Origin: Vibrio coralliilyticus ATCC BAA-450
Lineage (GTDB): Bacteria > Pseudomonadota > Gammaproteobacteria > Enterobacterales > Vibrionaceae
Reading direction: 5' to 3'
Length of the DNA: 64,000 nucleotides
Assembly: GCF_000176135.1 (NCBI RefSeq)
Contig: NZ_ACZN01000017.1
Location: forward strand, 682,001 to 746,000
The notes beneath the pieces were generated by a model. That model searched no databases, was not told the DNA's origin, and saw only the letters and a list, made by a program, of their open reading frames with translations. Position numbers and translations under genes: made by a program. Below are positions 42,611 through 50,039 of the stretch, one piece after another; position 1 is the stretch's first letter, and each line of letters begins with the position of its first letter.

Positions 42611-43213
42611 TTAAGCTTGTATTTCGTCCAACGCTTCTATCGCGAGTCTTAGCTCTGTCGGGTCTGGGACGCCTGAGAACTTTCGTGAACCAACATAAAT
42701 GGTTGGAACAGAGGAGATACGAGCCTCTTCAACCGCATGTTTCAGCGCCGTTTGGTGGTGCTCTAAGTAGGTTCCATTTGATAAAGCTTCAAGAACCTCA
42801 TCTCTCTCCATGCCAATCTGGCTGGCAATATCGGCAAGAACATCTGGCTCACCAATATCTCTTTCCTGTTGGAAAAAAGCCTTCATAACGGCAACTGAAA
42901 ATTCGTCCCCTAGACCCACTTGCTCTGCCAGTGCAAACACTTGGAAAGCTTTGTCTGTTCTCGGTTGAGGAGAAATTTCAGGGAGTTTCAACGCCACTCC
43001 TAACTTCGCTGCCATTGGGTACACAGAACGCTCCCAAATTTCTGGCAAATATCGGTCTTCCGTTCTTAGTGTCGGTACTGGAGCGGGCCTTAATTCAAAA
43101 GGACGCCATTTGATTTCAACATCTAATCCCTGAATGACCTTGTTAATCACGTGATCTGCAAGCAAGCAGTACGGGCAGACGTAGTCGGTATAAATCTGAA
43201 TTTGCTTTTTCAT
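42611..43213 (-). CDS. FrnE/DsbA-family thiol oxidoreductase
   Basis: The 200-residue DsbA-like protein without signal peptide is therefore cytoplasmic. It has a CPYC active site (Cys13/Cys16), a helical insert, and the cis-Pro loop SSVPTIYVG. FrnE-like proteins were named from polyketide gene clusters and act on unusual thiol or redox steps. It overlaps the acyl-CoA-dehydrogenase fusion gene by 4 nt, implying a linked job. Alternatively it may act as a glutathione-dependent isomerase, as in hydroxychromene-carboxylate isomerases of the same fold. Confidence 0.85.
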   Translation of the reverse strand: MKKQIQIYTDYVCPYCLLADHVINKVIQGLDVEIKWRPFELRPAPVPTLRTEDRYLPEIWERSVYPMAAKLGVALKLPEISPQPRTDKAFQVFALAEQVGLGDEFSVAVMKAFFQQERDIGEPDVLADIASQIGMERDEVLEALSNGTYLEHHQTALKHAVEEARISSVPTIYVGSRKFSGVPDPTELRLAIEALDEIQA

Positions 43214-45069
43214 AAAATCGACCTGTTCTCATTAGAAGACGTTGGTTTTCTAGCCTGCGGAACCGTACCTGACTCCGTCACCATGTTCGGGTGGTGGGCA
43301 TCAACCAAATCGATCAATTGTTGGTAGTTTGGCTGTTCAAACCGAATCGGTTCACCGATGTAATTCATGGTGCCGCCGTCGCTATATGGCTGCGCAAGCG
43401 CATCGCTAAAGCCATCAAACTCAAGTGTTTCTAACCCATACAACTTGCACAGTAAGCTATTAAACACCGGGGAAACTTTAAGCCACTTACCGTCAATTTT
43501 GACTTCGTTGTACCAATGTAAGAATACTTCTCCACCGACTAGGTCCTGCAGCTCAGGCGTTGAGATATGGTTGTTCACCCGATTGGCGACGATACGACAT
43601 TCAATACCTTGAGAATGACAGGTGGCAGCGTAAAGAATCGCCTTGTGCAAACAAAAACCTATACCTGCTTTGACAATAGAGCTCGCTCGGAGACCCTTCT
43701 CACTGATGTCTGTGTTGAACACCATGTACGCAATTTTGTCTCGCACTGCATAGTAGAGTTTGACCGCGGTCTCTCGCTTGTTGAGTTTCTCTGAACCTAA
43801 CGCTTTTTGCACAAATGACTGCACATCAGGATGCTGATAATTAAACACGGCCTCACTCTCAGAATGTTCAGCTACTTTGAGGGTTTTCTTAACATTCGGC
43901 ACGCGAATCTGGTTGCTCTCTGATCGCTTTTTACTTTGAGTTGCTACCCCCAACATCGCGGCGATTCGCCCTCGTTGGATATCATTTGTTCCCGAATAGA
44001 TTGGCCCTGACAGTGCGTTACACACCTCCTCGCCAAAACCATTTGACGCGACATAACCGTATCCACCGTGAATGTGAAGTGCATCGACCGATGTCGCCAA
44101 AGCGTTTTCGCTAACGAACACTTTAGCGATAGCCACTTCACTCGTAATGTCCTTGTTATCAATCATTTTTTCAGCAACGTGGTAAAGCCACTGACGACTC
44201 AGTTCATAGCGGATTTTCATGTCTGCAATTCGGTTGGAGACCGATTGAAACGAACCAATAGGGCTATCAAATTGATGACGCGAGTTCACGTAGCTGACAC
44301 AGCGATCTAAGCGACGTTTCATCTCCCCCACATTGAGCATAAAGGCAAAGAGAATTTCTCTTTGCATCACATGACTGAGAACGAAAAAACCAGCTCCACG
44401 TCGGCCAATCATATTGGCTTTGGGAACACGACACTCTTCCAGTGTCAGTTCACATAGAGGAGAAGTATGTAGGCCCACTTTCTCCATCTCTTTCCCAAGG
44501 CGCACACCTTGAGTTTTGGTATCAACTAAAAACGCGGAAACACAGTCTGCTGTACTCGAATCACTGGTTTTTGCGTATACAACGATAACGTCAGCGATGC
44601 TTCCGTTAGTGACAAAAGCTTTGTGTCCGTTGAGCACATAGTCATCACCCTCTTCTCTCGCCGTTGTCGTCATACTGAGTGCATCCGATCCAGCTTGCGG
44701 TTCGCTGATGGCATGAGCACCGATCAGACGACCTTTGACTAACGATTCCATAAACTCATGTTTAAGCTCCTGCGAGCCAAACTTATTCAGAGCGGTAATC
44801 GTGCTCGCTAAATGCGTAGCCACTGAGAAGCTCAGGCCGGAGTCTTTACATATTTCTCCCAGCCGTTCTAAGCCGTATAAGGTCGAGAGCACGGATTCAC
44901 GCTTGTCGATAACACTACTGACTGCTCGCTCAAATATCCCAGTTCTGGCAATTGCTTCCCATTTATCACGCGGAAACCGTCCGCTACTGGCTTCATTTTC
45001 TAATTCATGTATCGCGGCATCGATGAAACTTCTCGCACGCTTTTTTATATTTTTATCCTGACGTTGCAT
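43210..45069 (-). CDS. Acyl-CoA dehydrogenase fused to a transglutaminase-like domain
   Basis: The 619-residue protein has residues ~1-380 as an acyl-CoA dehydrogenase: LIGAHAISEPQAGSDALSM for FAD and acyl binding, GHKAFVTNGSIADVIVV, and IYSGTNDIQR at the active-site loop. The Glu usual in the latter (YEGT) is Ser359, so the general base must come from elsewhere. Residues ~405-600 form a transglutaminase-like domain with Cys473 (GIGFCLHKA) and His518 (FLHWYNEV). The usual Asp position reads KVSP. Similar domains in antibiotic pathways form amide bonds on carrier-bound intermediates. Beside an adenylation enzyme and a carrier protein, the dehydrogenase half plausibly oxidises a carrier-tethered acyl or aminoacyl group (inference). 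The fusion is unusual. Confidence 0.83.
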   Translation of the reverse strand: MQRQDKNIKKRARSFIDAAIHELENEASSGRFPRDKWEAIARTGIFERAVSSVIDKRESVLSTLYGLERLGEICKDSGLSFSVATHLASTITALNKFGSQELKHEFMESLVKGRLIGAHAISEPQAGSDALSMTTTAREEGDDYVLNGHKAFVTNGSIADVIVVYAKTSDSSTADCVSAFLVDTKTQGVRLGKEMEKVGLHTSPLCELTLEECRVPKANMIGRRGAGFFVLSHVMQREILFAFMLNVGEMKRRLDRCVSYVNSRHQFDSPIGSFQSVSNRIADMKIRYELSRQWLYHVAEKMIDNKDITSEVAIAKVFVSENALATSVDALHIHGGYGYVASNGFGEEVCNALSGPIYSGTNDIQRGRIAAMLGVATQSKKRSESNQIRVPNVKKTLKVAEHSESEAVFNYQHPDVQSFVQKALGSEKLNKRETAVKLYYAVRDKIAYMVFNTDISEKGLRASSIVKAGIGFCLHKAILYAATCHSQGIECRIVANRVNNHISTPELQDLVGGEVFLHWYNEVKIDGKWLKVSPVFNSLLCKLYGLETLEFDGFSDALAQPYSDGGTMNYIGEPIRFEQPNYQQLIDLVDAHHPNMVTESGTVPQARKPTSSNENRSIL

Positions 45070-45105
45070 TTTGCGTCCTTTAGAAACTGTTATTGGACAA
45101 TCAAA

Positions 45106-45483
45106 TTAGTACTGTGAAAATCCATCAGCACTTAGCTGATGTTTCTCTTGGCCAGTTAATGGAGGGTTGAATACGCTGACTAGATGTAAGTCGTCACTTT
45201 CATCAGCAATCAGGATATGTGGATCATTCTCATCAAGTGCGTAGATTGCACCCGGTTCAATATCATAGATTGTGCTGCCATCGGCTGAAATCACTTGCCC
45301 CTTGCCGCTGATGCAATAACAAGCTTCTAAATGGCGACGATACTGAAGACGAGACTCACTACCCGCCTCTACAACGGTGTGACAAACCGTAAAACCCATC
45401 CCATCTTTCTCAGTGAGTAGTCGAAAGCTTGAACCATTGCCCCACTGAACACCTTCAAGTTCCTTTTTATTTCGATGTATCAT
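45106..45483 (-). CDS. Ectoine-synthase (EctC)-like cupin
   Basis: The ATG at 45483 has GAAGGAG 6 nt upstream. The ~125-residue cupin resembles EctC throughout: DGMGFTVCHTVVEAGSES, YRRHLEACYCISGKGQV, DIEPGAIYALDENDPH, and the VFNPPLTGQEKHQ end. The metal-site Glu (in HLEA), Tyr (IYAL) and His (DPHI) are retained. EctC closes N-acetyl-diaminobutyrate to the cyclic amidine ectoine. No ectA or ectB is nearby, so this paralogue probably cyclises a different substrate made by its operon partners (inference). Confidence 0.82.
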   Translation of the reverse strand: MIHRNKKELEGVQWGNGSSFRLLTEKDGMGFTVCHTVVEAGSESRLQYRRHLEACYCISGKGQVISADGSTIYDIEPGAIYALDENDPHILIADESDDLHLVSVFNPPLTGQEKHQLSADGFSQY

Positions 45484-45533
45484 TTTTTGCTCCTTCAAAT
45501 ACGTGTTGTTTGGATTTAGCGTTTAATGCAAAG

Positions 45534-45788
45534 CTAAGCTGTTAGCGGTGCATGTTCATGAATAAATTGTTCAATGCGTTCGATCGAACTGAAGTCTTCA
45601 GGTGCGATTTCAATATCACCGGTTGGTATCTCAAACTCTTCTTCTAGCCAGGCCACAAGTCGAACAAGAGACAAGCTATCAATGACGCCTGTCATAAGAA
45701 GATCACAGTCTTCAGGCAACGTCTCAGCAGCAATATCAGGGGCTAGCTCCCCGCAGATGTAGTTTTTGATCTCGGTACGGTAGTTCAT
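45534..45788 (-). CDS. Stand-alone acyl/peptidyl carrier protein
   Basis: The 84-residue acidic helical protein has the phosphopantetheine site GVIDSLSLV (Ser38) and the usual four-helix layout (LVAWLEEEFEIPTGDIEIAPEDF). It needs a phosphopantetheinyl transferase encoded elsewhere. The gene lies 9 nt after the adenylation-enzyme gene, so the two act as a loading pair, as in prolyl-carrier systems of pyrrole antibiotics. Confidence 0.9.
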   Translation of the reverse strand: MNYRTEIKNYICGELAPDIAAETLPEDCDLLMTGVIDSLSLVRLVAWLEEEFEIPTGDIEIAPEDFSSIERIEQFIHEHAPLTA

Positions 45789-45797
45789 GTTTTTCTC

Positions 45798-47270
45798 CTA
45801 TAGGTTTAATGTGTGAGCAATTTTTGTTCGGTCCGGCTTCCCTGTAGATGTTCTAGGCAGGGAAGTTTTACTAACGTGAAAACGAGATGGAATAGACGTT
45901 CTGGGAAGATGCTTGGCGCACAGCAGACGCAGGGACATCCCATCGAAATCCTGTTCTGAATTACAGTGAACAACGGCGTGAAGTACTGAGCCCGCAACCT
46001 CATCTCTCACCGCCAATACAAGTGACTCTTTGACCTGCTGCGAAAGGTTAATGACATGTTCGATATCCTTTAAATTAGTGCGCACGCCTCGAACCTTTAC
46101 AATGAAATCAGTTCGACCAATCAATGAAATCTCTCCACGGTCACTGACGGAAACCCGATCACCCGATTTGTAGAACCATCGGTTATTGGCTTCATCAAAA
46201 TAGAAAGCCTGACTCGTTTTGTCTGACTCGGTGTAGCCAAGGGACATGAAAGGCGTAGAAGTATGCAGTTCCCCTTCACCTGCACCGTTAAGCTCAAAAC
46301 CTTCATCATTAACGATCTTAAAAGTTGAGCCTTGAATAGGTATTCCCAAAGGAAGTACTTCTAGCTGATTGATCTCTATAGCATCGGCACTAAAAACAAA
46401 TGAGTCATTGGTTTCCGTACAACCATAAATATTGTGGAAGCGGGAAGAGGGATAGTATGCCGCGACTTGCTCTCTCAATGATTTCGTCGTGACGTCCCCC
46501 GTGAACACAATATGTTCAGGTGAATACACGCTTGACTCTGCCTGACTATCCTGGCAAAGCAACGTATAAAGCATAGGTACACCTTGTATAAGGTTTGGTT
46601 GAGTTCGAGAAACTAAAGCTTTGAGATAAGAAGCCTGCGTTGCTTTTTCCTGACTCACCATAATCACGCAAGCCCCGAGCATCAGTGGCGCCCATACTTC
46701 CAATAGGCTCAAATCAAAGTTCAGTGGTGCGTAACTCAAAACCTTGGATTCATTGCCAAGGCTAAAGAATTCTTCTGACCAGTTAACAAATGCATCGATT
46801 CCGCTTTGAGTTAAGCGAACAACCTTAGGAACACCAGTTGACCCTGATGTTGTGAGCATTAATGCCACATCTTTATCGTCCTCAGCATGAGGCGCTCGCT
46901 CAAAATCCCAGGACCCAACAACTGAAACCTTGCCTTCGACTTCACTTATCACCAGCTCACAGCAGACAGCGGCTTTTTGATAAATGTGAGGTTTAACTTC
47001 ACTACCCAAATCTTTAGAAATCAGTAATGGAGTGCAGCCCTTTTGACCAAGAGCCACGCACAAAGCCACATTTGCAACAGACTTTACCGCAGACACAGCA
47101 ACAGTTACCTGAATAGGGACCTTCAGTCGGACCAATTCTTGTTCGGCACGCTGAACAAGCTGATCAAATTGGCGGTAACTCCATGTTTTATCTTCAGTAA
47201 CAAATGCCGTGCTTTCTGGATCTTTTTTCACTTTTTCCGATAGCGCTGACACAACCCTCGCCAGTTTCAT
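45798..47270 (-). CDS. Stand-alone AMP-forming adenylation enzyme
   Basis: The ATG at 47270 has AAGGAAGAG upstream and gives 490 residues; an earlier start would run over the operator at 47297-47310. Adenylation core motifs are present: LMLTTSGSTGVPKVV (A3), FDLSLLEVW (A4), NIYGCTETN (A5), YKSGDRV (A7), GRTDFIVKVRGVR (A8) and PRTSTGKPDR (A10 with its Lys). The A4 Asp suggests an alpha-amino acid substrate. The next pocket positions read Leu and Leu by eye. It should activate the acid as its adenylate and load the adjacent carrier protein. First gene of the nine-gene operon. Confidence 0.88.
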   Translation of the reverse strand: MKLARVVSALSEKVKKDPESTAFVTEDKTWSYRQFDQLVQRAEQELVRLKVPIQVTVAVSAVKSVANVALCVALGQKGCTPLLISKDLGSEVKPHIYQKAAVCCELVISEVEGKVSVVGSWDFERAPHAEDDKDVALMLTTSGSTGVPKVVRLTQSGIDAFVNWSEEFFSLGNESKVLSYAPLNFDLSLLEVWAPLMLGACVIMVSQEKATQASYLKALVSRTQPNLIQGVPMLYTLLCQDSQAESSVYSPEHIVFTGDVTTKSLREQVAAYYPSSRFHNIYGCTETNDSFVFSADAIEINQLEVLPLGIPIQGSTFKIVNDEGFELNGAGEGELHTSTPFMSLGYTESDKTSQAFYFDEANNRWFYKSGDRVSVSDRGEISLIGRTDFIVKVRGVRTNLKDIEHVINLSQQVKESLVLAVRDEVAGSVLHAVVHCNSEQDFDGMSLRLLCAKHLPRTSIPSRFHVSKTSLPRTSTGKPDRTKIAHTLNL

Positions 47271-47296
47271 GACTCTTCCTTGTCTAATAACATTAA

Positions 47297-47310
47297 CTTG
47301 CATGTGCAAG
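47297..47310. promoter_or_regulatory. MarR-type operator 1
   Basis: CTTGCATGTGCAAG has 6-bp inverted arms around a TG centre. It sits 27 nt upstream of the adenylation-gene start, where a bound MarR dimer would block transcription. Its 16-base context recurs inverted at the second site. Confidence 0.6.
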
Positions 47311-47636
47311 CATATTATTAATCAGCGATAATCATGTCAACATGCTTGCACATACAACATGTTTGATATTTAGAATGAAAATTATGTGTTTTTATTACTA
47401 GAACAAGAGGTTAATCGACAAATATATATAAATAGGTTATATGAAACAGTTCTTTATAATGATGATTTTGAATTTAATAAAATAAATCGATGCAATGAAA
47501 CGCCTAAAATGAGAACTTTATAAAACACTAAATATGTGAAGAGTTTCACAATAATCTGTTCTACTGCTATAATTCGGTCTTACAAATTAAATGCATGTAC
47601 ATATTTATATAAGCAAATAACAACAAATCGGTAAGG
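47311..47636. promoter_or_regulatory. Divergent promoter region with second MarR-type site
   Basis: This AT-rich 326-nt region lies between the operon and marR. At 47345-47357, CTTGCACATACAA repeats the first operator in the opposite orientation. A weaker look-alike, TGCATGTACA, is at 47592-47601, close to the marR start. Otherwise no gene was seen. Confidence 0.5.
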
Positions 47637-47669
47637 GTGACGCCTCACCAACGACGAAGAGGTCCTCAA

Positions 47670-48095
47670 ATGAAAACGCAATTTCTTCTCTGGCAAAAAC
47701 TGAAAATTGTCATCGACAGCGTTGAAGCCCAGATAGCGAAAGAGCTACAACAAAAACATGGGTTAGGTATTACAGAGTACCGAGCGCTAAGCTTGTTAAT
47801 TGAGGCCCCTGATTCAGAACTAAGAATGCAAGAGCTCGCTAAATGCTTAGGATTGAATCAAAGTTCCGTCACCAGACTCGTAGAAAGACTCGAAAAAGGC
47901 GGCCACACTATCCGTGATTTGTGCCCAAAAGATAAGCGAGGCGTTTACACCGTATTAACTGGCAAAGGCCGAGAGGCTCAAACCTCAGCAGAAAAAGATT
48001 ATGCTGAATTCCTTAACAATGCGCTGAGTGAAGCAGCTCTGACCGAAGACAATGCCGAAATAGTGCAAGGCCTGCGCGAGATGATCCAACTGTAG
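47670..48095 (+). CDS. MarR family transcriptional regulator
   Basis: The ATG at 47670 follows a GAAGAGG ribosome site; a GTG 33 nt upstream gives a longer frame without support. The ~141-residue winged-helix protein has the recognition helix region LAKCLGLNQSSVTRLVERLEK and the wing CPKDKRGVYTVLTGKG. MarR repressors respond to small ligands or oxidation. Divergent placement and the TTGCA-type palindromes in the shared region suggest it represses the adjacent operon and itself, with the pathway product or precursor as a likely ligand. Confidence 0.9.
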   Translation: MKTQFLLWQKLKIVIDSVEAQIAKELQQKHGLGITEYRALSLLIEAPDSELRMQELAKCLGLNQSSVTRLVERLEKGGHTIRDLCPKDKRGVYTVLTGKGREAQTSAEKDYAEFLNNALSEAALTEDNAEIVQGLREMIQL

Positions 48096-48237
48096 CGACA
48101 CTGGAATATCCCCTCTCTTTTACCCTCGCGAAGGTTATGGCAGCACCGTCAAAAGCAAGGATCGCTGCCTGCCCATAAAATACTCTGCTTATACAGCGTT
48201 GGCCTCTCTAATGAGGAGAGCAAATCACCATTGAGGC

Positions 48238-48243
48238 TTGACA
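48238..48243 (+). promoter_or_regulatory. Possible -35 element of the BCCT gene
   Basis: A consensus TTGACA lies 144 nt before the BCCT start, with a weak TACTTA 16 nt on. A hairpin (CTCTC / GAGAG near 48205) upstream may end marR. Confidence 0.3.
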
Positions 48244-48387
48244 CATTTCATTAGACCTCTACTTAATCTTCCTTCCATTATTTACTCAATTATTGTTAAT
48301 AAACCAGACTCACTTTCGTTTGAACTAGCATTCTGTTACCCTTCTCCGGAAAATTTATTTCGAACTCTAAATAATTAGCGAGGATTA

Positions 48388-49980
48388 ATGAGTAGTACTA
48401 AGGATAGGTATAGTATTGAAAATACCGATTATACCGTCGGTCAGGACAACGTTCAGAAATGGGGTTTTGACGTTCACAACCCAGTTTTTGGTGCCAGTGC
48501 GGGCCTGATCATTGTCTTTCTTGTCGCCCTTCTTATCGCCGATCCTACCGTTGCAAAATCCACTATTGATGGCGTAAAACTGCAAATCATCGAGTCATTT
48601 GACACGCTGTTTATGTGGTCAGGAAACGTGTTCCTGATTTTCTGTATTGGTCTGGTTTTATCGCCGTTTGGTAAAATTCGTATTGGTGGCGTCGATGCCA
48701 AACCTGAGCACTCCAACCTTTCATGGATCGCCATGCTATTTGCCGCTGGCATGGGTATCGGCCTGATGTTCTGGGGCGTTGCGGAGCCAGTTGCTTACTT
48801 CACTGGTTGGTTTGAAACACCACTAGGTGTCGAGCCATACACTGAAGAAGCAGCAAAAGTGGCCCTAGGTGCAACCATGTTCCACTGGGGTCTACACCCA
48901 TGGGCGATTTACGCAGTGGTCGCGTTAGCGATGGCCTTCTTTGCCTTCAATAAAGGTCTGCCACTTTCTATTCGCTCGGTGTTTTATCCGATTCTGGGTG
49001 ATCGCACTTGGGGTTGGTTTGGTCATATCATCGATATCCTTGCAGTGCTAGCGACACTATTTGGTCTTGCAACCTCATTGGGTCTAGGCGCTCAGCAAGC
49101 CGCGAGCGGTATCAGTCATGTGTTTGGTATTGATGGTGGTCTCGGGTTGCAGTTGGGAGTAATTGCATTTGTCACCAGCCTAGCTGTTGTGTCTGTTGTC
49201 CGTGGTATTGATGGCGGCGTAAAAGTGTTGAGTAACACCAACCTGATTGTGGCCTTCGCCCTATTGATGTTTGTGATCATTGCAGGTCTGGCGACGGCGC
49301 TGGGTACCATTCCAACAACACTGACTGGCTATGTGGAAAATATGCTCCCACTGAGTAATCCATATGGCCGTGAAGACGAAGCTTGGATGCAAGGTTGGAC
49401 GGTATTCTACTGGGCTTGGTGGGTATCTTGGTCACCATGTGTCGGTATGTTTATCGCCCGTATTTCAAAAGGCCGTACCGTACGCGAATTCCTTTCTGCA
49501 GTTATCCTAATTCCAACGGCTATTACCCTAGTCTGGATGTCCGCATTTGGTGGTATCGCGATTGAGCAAGTTGTCAATCAAGTGGGTGAACTGGGCCAGA
49601 ACGGCCTGACTGATATTACTTTGTCACTGTTCTACGCCTTTGACGCCATGCCAATGGGAACACTGCTTTCAGTAATCTCTATCGTATTGATTATGGTGTT
49701 CTTTATTACCTCATCTGACTCGGCGTCACTTGTTGTCGATAGTATTACGTCAGGCGGAAAAGTGGATGCACCGATTCCACAACGTATTTTCTGGGCATCG
49801 GTAGAAGGTGCTATCGCAGCAATGTTGCTTTGGATTGGTGGTACAGAGGCCATTCAAGCGCTTCAAGCAGGAACTATCTCAACTGGCTTACCATTTACTG
49901 TGATTCTGCTGACCATGTGTGTCAGCCTATTGATGGGTATGCGTACAGAGCTTCAACATCACAAGCTCAGCTACGCGTAG
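48388..49980 (+). CDS. BCCT family betaine/choline/carnitine transporter
   Basis: The 530-residue protein has twelve predicted helices. Family signatures are GMGIGLMFWGVAEP (the Gly-rich helix and aromatic cage), LHPWAIYAVVALAMAFF, and the long conserved WWVSWSPCVGMFIARISKGRTVREF. It imports trimethylammonium osmolytes with Na+ or H+. The GMGIG pattern is that of Na+-coupled betaine carriers. The N-terminus (~45 residues) is cytoplasmic. It is monocistronic, ending at a strong bidirectional terminator, and its substrate may overlap that of the ABC system at 28297-31482. Confidence 0.93.
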   Translation: MSSTKDRYSIENTDYTVGQDNVQKWGFDVHNPVFGASAGLIIVFLVALLIADPTVAKSTIDGVKLQIIESFDTLFMWSGNVFLIFCIGLVLSPFGKIRIGGVDAKPEHSNLSWIAMLFAAGMGIGLMFWGVAEPVAYFTGWFETPLGVEPYTEEAAKVALGATMFHWGLHPWAIYAVVALAMAFFAFNKGLPLSIRSVFYPILGDRTWGWFGHIIDILAVLATLFGLATSLGLGAQQAASGISHVFGIDGGLGLQLGVIAFVTSLAVVSVVRGIDGGVKVLSNTNLIVAFALLMFVIIAGLATALGTIPTTLTGYVENMLPLSNPYGREDEAWMQGWTVFYWAWWVSWSPCVGMFIARISKGRTVREFLSAVILIPTAITLVWMSAFGGIAIEQVVNQVGELGQNGLTDITLSLFYAFDAMPMGTLLSVISIVLIMVFFITSSDSASLVVDSITSGGKVDAPIPQRIFWASVEGAIAAMLLWIGGTEAIQALQAGTISTGLPFTVILLTMCVSLLMGMRTELQHHKLSYA

Positions 49981-49996
49981 TAAGTGATACCAATAA

Positions 49997-50025
49997 AAAA
50001 AGGCCGCTCAGTGAGCGGCCTTTTT
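49997..50025. terminator. Bidirectional terminator between BCCT and iutA
   Basis: An 8-bp GC-rich stem (GGCCGCTC / GAGCGGCC) extended by A5/T5 arms, with a 3-nt loop, lies between convergent genes. Confidence 0.92.
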
Positions 50026-50039
50026 ACTTAATGAAACTC

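Noticed and set aside
45106..45483. Ectoine biosynthesis operon
   Set aside because: Only the EctC-like gene is present; ectA, ectB and ask_ect are absent and the neighbours belong to another pathway.
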